The notes under the pieces are model-generated. The model saw nothing but the letters and a program-made list of their open reading frames with translations. It made no database searches and had not been told where the DNA came from. Both the position numbers and the translations under genes were made by a program. DNA of 64,000 bases from Gonatopus flavifemur (taxonomy: Eukaryota > Arthropoda > Insecta > Hymenoptera > Dryinidae): assembly GCA_018340375.1 (NCBI GenBank), contig JAFFJZ010000020.1, forward strand, positions 4,030,001 to 4,094,000, read 5' to 3'. Numbering within the stretch: position 1 is the stretch's first letter; each line of letters opens with the position of its first letter. Shown here piece by piece: positions 57,508 through 64,000 of the stretch.

Positions 57508-60500
57508 TATGTGGAATATATGATGAATGTTAATAGATTTTGCGTATCTTTTAGAACCGCAGGGCAGTTTCTATTTTCCTCTCAAGGGTGAAAAGCAGGT
57601 ACTTTCTTCAAATTCTAATTCATTGGTCTGTGATCGAGGAATTGAGTTGGACTTTCTGCTTCTAGAATAGATCTGAACATAGAAATTTTCCGTTCAAGTG
57701 TGAGAAAGAAGAAAGTTGGGATATCTTTTGAACAATCCCTTTTGTTGATTTGATTGCGAAGGAAACCACACCTCATTTTTTTCCTTAACAATGTGTTTCT
57801 TGGCGAAGATTCATCGTTGTAATTTTCATGGAAATGGCATTAAAATGTCAATACTCCTCACTCGGAGTATGCATTTTCACCCCAATTTTCCAATTTTTCA
57901 TCCTTTCAAAGCTGATTTCGCAACATTGTATAAAATCAATACGAAAAGCATTTCAACTAAGTATAATGCCATTTTATCGATCACGAATAAATATTCCGTT
58001 AGCCAAGAGTATAAATAAAACTGATTCTCCATCGTACATCAATTACTTTCTATACAAACGCGGATCGAAGTTCCGTTGACGTCCACGTGTCTGAATTTTT
58101 GACAAATTGCAGGAGGAGCAATCTTCCGTCTCTTTAAGAGGATCACATTTCTCAAACCTACATATATCGTATTACTTCCACGCATGAACGATGACTTTGC
58201 GGTGCTGGTAGGAATGTTTGATGTGTATAGAGCTCGGAATGTAAGCTCTTATACATATTGAAGAACACTAAACGGTGAAACTGACACTAGTTTAATATCG
58301 AAAACGGAGGGTTTCTTTCCGATTCCGCCCAAGGGAGCCCTGCCCCGGAAATAACCTTCTAAATCGATTCGAGAAACCATTTCACGACTCGTACATCATA
58401 CAATCGATGGACGAAAATATCAGAAAAAGAATGAGTCAGAGGTTCACTTGTATCTAGCAAATCACGATTGTCAATCAAATATTAACGTGAAATCACGTTG
58501 ATATATCCGAGTAACGATATGTATCAAATGATCACAATAGTTTTCAGCTAAAGATAGTTTGGTACGCTTCGAAATGTCTTGTCAAGTTTTGAAGGTATGA
58601 AAGATTGTATACTTGCATGTTTTGTACTTCGAATGAAACGGCAAATACATTTTTCGAGAGCAATTTTCAGATTTCAAGTTATTTTCAAGGTACAAGGAAT
58701 CAAGTTTTCTATTGGAACAGAATATCAAGTTTTCTAGTGACATTGTTTCCTGATGGAAAAATTCCTTCCTATTTATTAGGTTTCACCGATGATATCAAGA
58801 GGGATCTATAGAACACGGAATTTCACATGAACCTCAATATGAATCCTTCAGCGACTGTGACAAAACGACATTGAAATCGATAGAAATCAATTGATTCAGA
58901 TGAAGTCATATACATCTATCGTAATCCTAATCGTTTCCTGCTTCGTAATCGTCCTCCAAGGGGTTTTGCTTTTATTCGCTTGACACTCCGCGCCGAAAGA
59001 GCAATTATTTATTTGAACTAATGAATTGAAGTTGAACTCCTAATAAGAATGCTATGAAATTTTTTACACAAACATTTTATCGAATTTCATAATAAAATAT
59101 TGAATTCAACGATATAATCCTTACCGTTGAGAATTTTTTTCTCAATTTTAATAACATCTTTATGAAATTTAATAAACAATTGTTACATTTCGGAAAGAAA
59201 TTTCGGAATTTCATGATTAATATTAAATTTAAGAACTATTATCAAATTTAATATGGAAATATGATGATATTTCATAAAGAATTTCGTATCGAGAATTTTT
59301 CTAACAGTGTAGTTTCTACTAAACTAATCAGGAAAAACTGATCACCAACTTATTGGGAACTAATCTGTCTAATATAATTATTAAAATTCATATAAAACTG
59401 ATCAAATTCTGATAATTTATTGCCTTTATTCACAAGAAACATTAATAGCGTAAATGTTTATAAAAAATATTCGGTCTAAAGAACATATTGATTGTTTTTG
59501 AAGTGATACATTTCAATTGAAAAAGGACACCTAGTTCAGATATATGGCTGAACCAAAATTTGAAATATTCCAAAGAAATTGAATTGGATTGATTTGAATT
59601 TTTTTTTTATCCTGGTTTTGCTGTGGTGTTACTTGATTGAACTTATTATTAAACTTTGAATATATTCAATGAATTCCGAGATATTCGTGAATTGGAGTAC
59701 GTTCGAGGTTAAGTATTTTGTTGGTCGTTATGTGAAAACTGAGACATCACGAATCATGGGAAAATATGTAGTGGAAGTTTGAATCGTTTATAGAAACGAA
59801 ACGAAACTTCAAACTCACAAAATTTGATGAATCACCGTCATCTTCTCAATTCGACCCCTTGGAACTGGAAATATCGTTCAAAGATGCACTGCAAGATTTT
59901 TTGATCTCTAACAGCTGAATATTGTGTTATTCGAGTATTAATTTTATTGGTTTTAATAGACGATCCCAACTTCAGTAAAATGGGAAAACATAATCAAGAA
60001 ATAAACCTCATTCACCAATATCTTGGAACTCATTGAATCTTGAATCAGCAAAAGTGAATTCGATTGTAGTTGAGCCAACACCCAGCTCAGTTATCCAGAT
60101 ATCAACAACTGCATCTAATTGCCGGAATTTATCCACTTGTTTGATGAGTAATCAAGAGACTTTCAGATTTTTCTCAACCATTTTTATAAGTTCTCATTGA
60201 AATACAGTGGAGATTATCCATTTGTACTTGTTATGAGGTGTTTGCGTGGATTTTTTCTACAGAAAATTGCAAAACATACAGGATTTGCTGTAAAACATCT
60301 CTTTCTTCATCATTGGCTGTGGTGATCATGATTACTCTCAAATGGATTATCTGAAAGCTAAAAACCCAAACGGTTTCATCAGTATACCAAAGAGCTGTGA
60401 GAGTGAACAAACCATTCAACAAAATTTTGATTTTCGACAAACATGGCAAGGATTTTTCTCAATATTTTTCGCTTATAAAATTAGCAAGTTTTGATGGAAT

Positions 60501-60766
60501 AACAATTACTTCGTTCACGAGGAAGCCTGCACTAATGAAATATTTTTTTGATTCATGGTTTTCTGATGATATTCCCCTGAGATATCCAATTGATGATGCA
60601 AAAAAATACTTTGGGGCTATATTTCCCTCAATTCTCAAGACTTTCTGATGAAAAACTATGCACAAGTACCTAAAAATACGCACGGATAAACACATTATTG
60701 TGTATTTCAATGAAAGTTTGTTGATGTGTTTGAAAAAAAATTTTGCATCAATCCTTTTACATTCTA
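57508..60766. other. intron 3 sequence with one diverged inverted copy
   Basis: 59310-59630 matches 42210-42520 in reverse (shared GCCTTTATTCACAAGAAA-type and TTGAATTGGATT blocks). 59056-59312 ends in TTTTTCTAACAGTG and may be a truncated CACTG MITE. No exon recognised. Confidence 0.4.
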
Positions 60767-61417
60767 CCCAACAAACAGAAAGATATCCATTAGTATCTAG
60801 AAGATGTCTTGAAATCATGGAATGTGTATTCTTGACATCTAAGCGATGTCCTATGCAACAAATTTCAACAAGTTTTAGATATCTCAAAGGGTCTTCCAAA
60901 AGATGTGTTTAGATATGTGAAATACATCTTTTAAATGCTTCAAGATATGTTTTTGATTCTTTTAAGATACGTTTCAGACGATTCTTCCAAGATACGTTTT
61001 AAATATCTTCGCGATATGTTTTAGATGTCTTTGAGACATCCTTTTGAAATCATTAAGATATCCCAGACAGCATAAAAGGATCACCAATGAGTTCTGAAAA
61101 GGGAACATGGCGTGACTTTTGCCCTTCTTCTTTAGACAATTTTCAAGATATGTAACAGATATCATTCACAAAACTTTTTCAAGATATTTTTTAGACTATG
61201 CTGATTCGACATCTAAAAGATTTCTTTTAGAAATACCTTAAACACATGTTTCTGACTTCTCTTAAAGATGTCTGAAAGATATCATTTCGATATATCTTGA
61301 AGATATCTCTTTTGTGACGTCTTTTAGACATCTAAAAGACATCTTTTTGATGTATCCAAAAGATGTCCTCCTAAAGATATCCTGTAGATGTATTCAAGAC
61401 CTTCGGTGTTTGTTGGG
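60767..61417. mobile_element. CCCAACAAACA-ended element filled with AAGATGTCTT-type units
   Basis: Ends CCCAACAAACAGAAAG and GGTGTTTGTTGGG are inverted; no clear duplication. The interior has over twenty degenerate units of the kind AAGATATCTTTTAGATGTCTT in alternating orientation. About 61064-61140 is unrelated sequence, perhaps an insertion. Confidence 0.6.
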
Positions 61418-64000
61418 AAATGTCCGTTGTAATCTGTCAGATGATTCCTGCCTGACTTTGACCGGTTTTTGTCGTCCGTATCAGAGTATTTCTAACTTTT
61501 TTCCAGACACAGTTGGAATTTTCTTAAAAACATCCACTTGGTTTGTTGCTTGAGTCACAAATACCAAACAGAATCGGTTATCAAATTTGTATCCATCTCT
61601 AACGGGTTCTTTTAAATCTGAAATGCTAGACAGAAAGACATGAAACATCTACCATTTTTTTCATCGAATTTCCCGCGACAAAAACCGATTAACGTCAGGC
61701 AGAAATTTTAAACAAGGCAGACATTTGTAGAATTTTGAAATGTTTACAGAATTATCATAAATATGTGTGTAAATTTTATTAAAATTTTATATATTATATA
61801 TATAATTTTTATATAATATAAAAAATCAAAGAACTTTCTTCAATGAATTTCAATTTCTTACTATACGGTTGCACAACTTTCTGTACTTGAACCCATTTAA
61901 GTCGAGCAATTGACGACAGATGGTGCAGATATTATGTATCAAATGATACATTAGGGTGTACAGATGCTGCAGTAGGTAAAAAAATTACCCTAAATTTTAT
62001 ACGAATCGATGATATTCGAGCATTACTTTCTGATAAAATTCCCTCAATCATCGAATGTGCCCATATTTTCAAATTAATGAACAATTCTGAGCGAAAAATT
62101 CTTATCTCCTGTTCCTGAAATTCACGTGAGTCGATAAAAAAGAAATCTCGTTCGAATTGTTTATCTCATGATCGTAACACAGCTCTTAGGATATTCGATG
62201 AACTCGAATAAGGCAACCCCAGAATCATCTTATATTGCTCATCGAGAAAAGCATTCATCAAATTTATCAAACAACATTCGTGAACCATAAATGAATATCA
62301 TGAAATTCAATTCAATAAAATAAATCGTAATCGCAGTTGTAATCGAGAATTATCTCACGATCGTTCAATTCAAGTTTAAATCGTGAGAAATATGTTTGAA
62401 AATACGTTCACTTGCTTTTAAGCGCAGAATTATCTAGCTGAAAAAGTTTTTTCAAAGGAAGCAACACTTGCTTTTCCATATGAAGTTTATCGAGTGATGA
62501 AAAAGCCCCTGTACGACATTTAACTCTGTATCAGACTGGTGTAGGAACATATAATGTACCTTAGCATACACTTAGATATGTATATAAAGCTTTATCTTTG
62601 GCCGTCGTTGGTTCTTCTACCTCGCGTATAGAACGTTCAGTGCCAACATCGAGTGCTCGTTGAGTGCCTTTAGAAAATCCGGAACCCCTCGTTGAGGCAG
62701 CAACGGCCTCCGCACAATACCGCTTTTCAAGACGTCGCTTTTACCTTCTCTCTCTCTCTTTCTCTCTTTTCCTTTTTTCTTCATCCACCACTCATTCAAC
62801 AGAAATCCTCCATTCCTCATTACTCGAGTTGAGTCTAGTCTTAAGACACCCAACTCTCTTCCTCTTTTCTCTTCTTCTTCTTCATTTTTTGTTATCAATC
62901 AAGAGGTTTCTTAATTTCAAAATTCAATGTATTCGTATGAGACGATGAGAGAACGAAACAATCGATTTTTGCAGCTTTTAGAAATATATCTCGAACGAAT
63001 CTCCAAAATTTAATGCTGAGTAGGAGATTCACGAGGTCGATGAGTATCGACGGAAATTGATTATCAGGCTATACGATGTGTATCGAGATTCTTATTGAAT
63101 TGAACGAATTCAAACATTATTTACCATCTACGTAGCCTACATATCGATTCACTATGAAAATTTGGGAATTTGTTGAATAGATTTCACAACTGCCCAGTCA
63201 GCAAGTTTCATTTTCATATGAATTTCATTAACTCTTCGAATTGTATATATCCTCGTGATTGAAATATTTTTCTAACAAAACGAGAGATATTCCAATTATC
63301 CAGAAACATTTCCGAGCGAAGTCATACAAATAATTCAGCTGGTATTCTGACAGTAGTAGTCCTTTAATAGAAACTCTTGAGAGGGGAGATGTGTATATGT
63401 GATATACGTGTTCACGTATACACTCGCATCGCATTCGTGTATCTCGATTCAGAGGAGAGGATAATTGTCATTTCCATTTCGTGCGTGGAATTTGAACAAC
63501 TCCTCGATAGTCACTGTATTGAATAGTCAATTTATTTGCTCCCTTTGCTTGGAATATTTATGGATGTAAATAAAATATTCAATTGGATCAAAGGATCGAG
63601 TGTTTATTTTTCACGTTCTGAAAAATGCATTGCCTATTATTCGATTTTTATAGAAAATTGATAAATCTTTGAATTTTTATCTTGATTTTTATGTAGAATG
63701 AACATTCCCGATCTCTGGGATTCATTTCTGACAATAAATTTAATAACTCCAGTGTCCATTCATTTCAAGTTTCCTCCCGACTTCGTGTATCGAATATCAC
63801 GAAAATAGAACCACCATTTCAAGGAATTCTATGAAAATTCTTCGAGAACTTTACAATCCTCGTGAAAAGTACACAAAGGAATGGTTTGAGGGGAAATCAA
63901 GTTTCCCACTTTTTTTGATCTATCGTTGAAATGTTTGTTGTATCGAATAAAAATGTAATAGCTAGAGAAGTTTTCCGAGGAATACACAAATATTTTACCG
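61418..64000. other. low-repeat right end of the window
   Basis: A pyrimidine-rich stretch (62745-62890, TCTCTC and CTTCTTC runs) and a TATATAT run near 61795 are the only simple features. A GC-richer patch at 62600-62735 has no start or splice site. No exon of Gef26 recognised. Confidence 0.35.

Noticed and set aside
62664..62948. 94-codon + strand frame starting with PLENPEPLVEAATASAQ
   Set aside because: A TGA directly precedes it in frame, there is no ATG, and the second half is translated CT-repeat.

Overview
This window is AT-rich eukaryotic DNA dominated by transposons. It reads as arthropod, most likely insect. Mariner relics of several subfamilies, many small inverted-repeat elements and long introns fit a hymenopteran such as a parasitoid wasp, but that is an inference and not shown by any single marker. 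No prokaryotic genes are present; almost all short open frames are chance frames.

One host gene is recognisable, on the + strand. Three small exons (9764-9953, 20212-20339, 21781-21864) have good splice sites and compatible phases (0, then 2). Together they encode the start of a Rap guanine-nucleotide exchange factor of the PDZ-GEF / RapGEF2-RapGEF6 type (Drosophila Gef26, dizzy). The encoded segment is the N-terminus and the first half of the first cyclic-nucleotide-binding-like domain. The next exon was not found, so intron 3 appears to run from 21865 past the window end (over 42 kb). A second exon-like segment ending in a donor at 29859 may be an alternative downstream first exon or belong to another gene.

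Layout: 1-8.5 kb is upstream sequence packed with inverted-repeat elements, including a 3.3 kb CCCTAGT-ended element with CATATATG arrays. 8.5-10 kb holds low-repeat 5' sequence and exon 1. Intron 1 (10-20.2 kb) contains a four-level nest of elements at 12.9-13.9 kb. Intron 2 carries one small element. Intron 3 carries four mariner relics (22.5-23.5, 25.2-26.8, 34.2-35.6 and 47.9-51.2 kb), a non-LTR retrotransposon tail (33-34 kb), foldback elements (33.3 and 56.6 kb) and many MITE families.

The clearest pattern is nesting. Insertions can be read off because target-site duplications are intact: 2 bp for the CACTG-, CACGGA- and CCCTAGT-ended families (often not TA), TA for mariners, 8 bp for a hAT-like insertion and 9 bp for a Mutator-like family. 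All transposase genes seen are broken.
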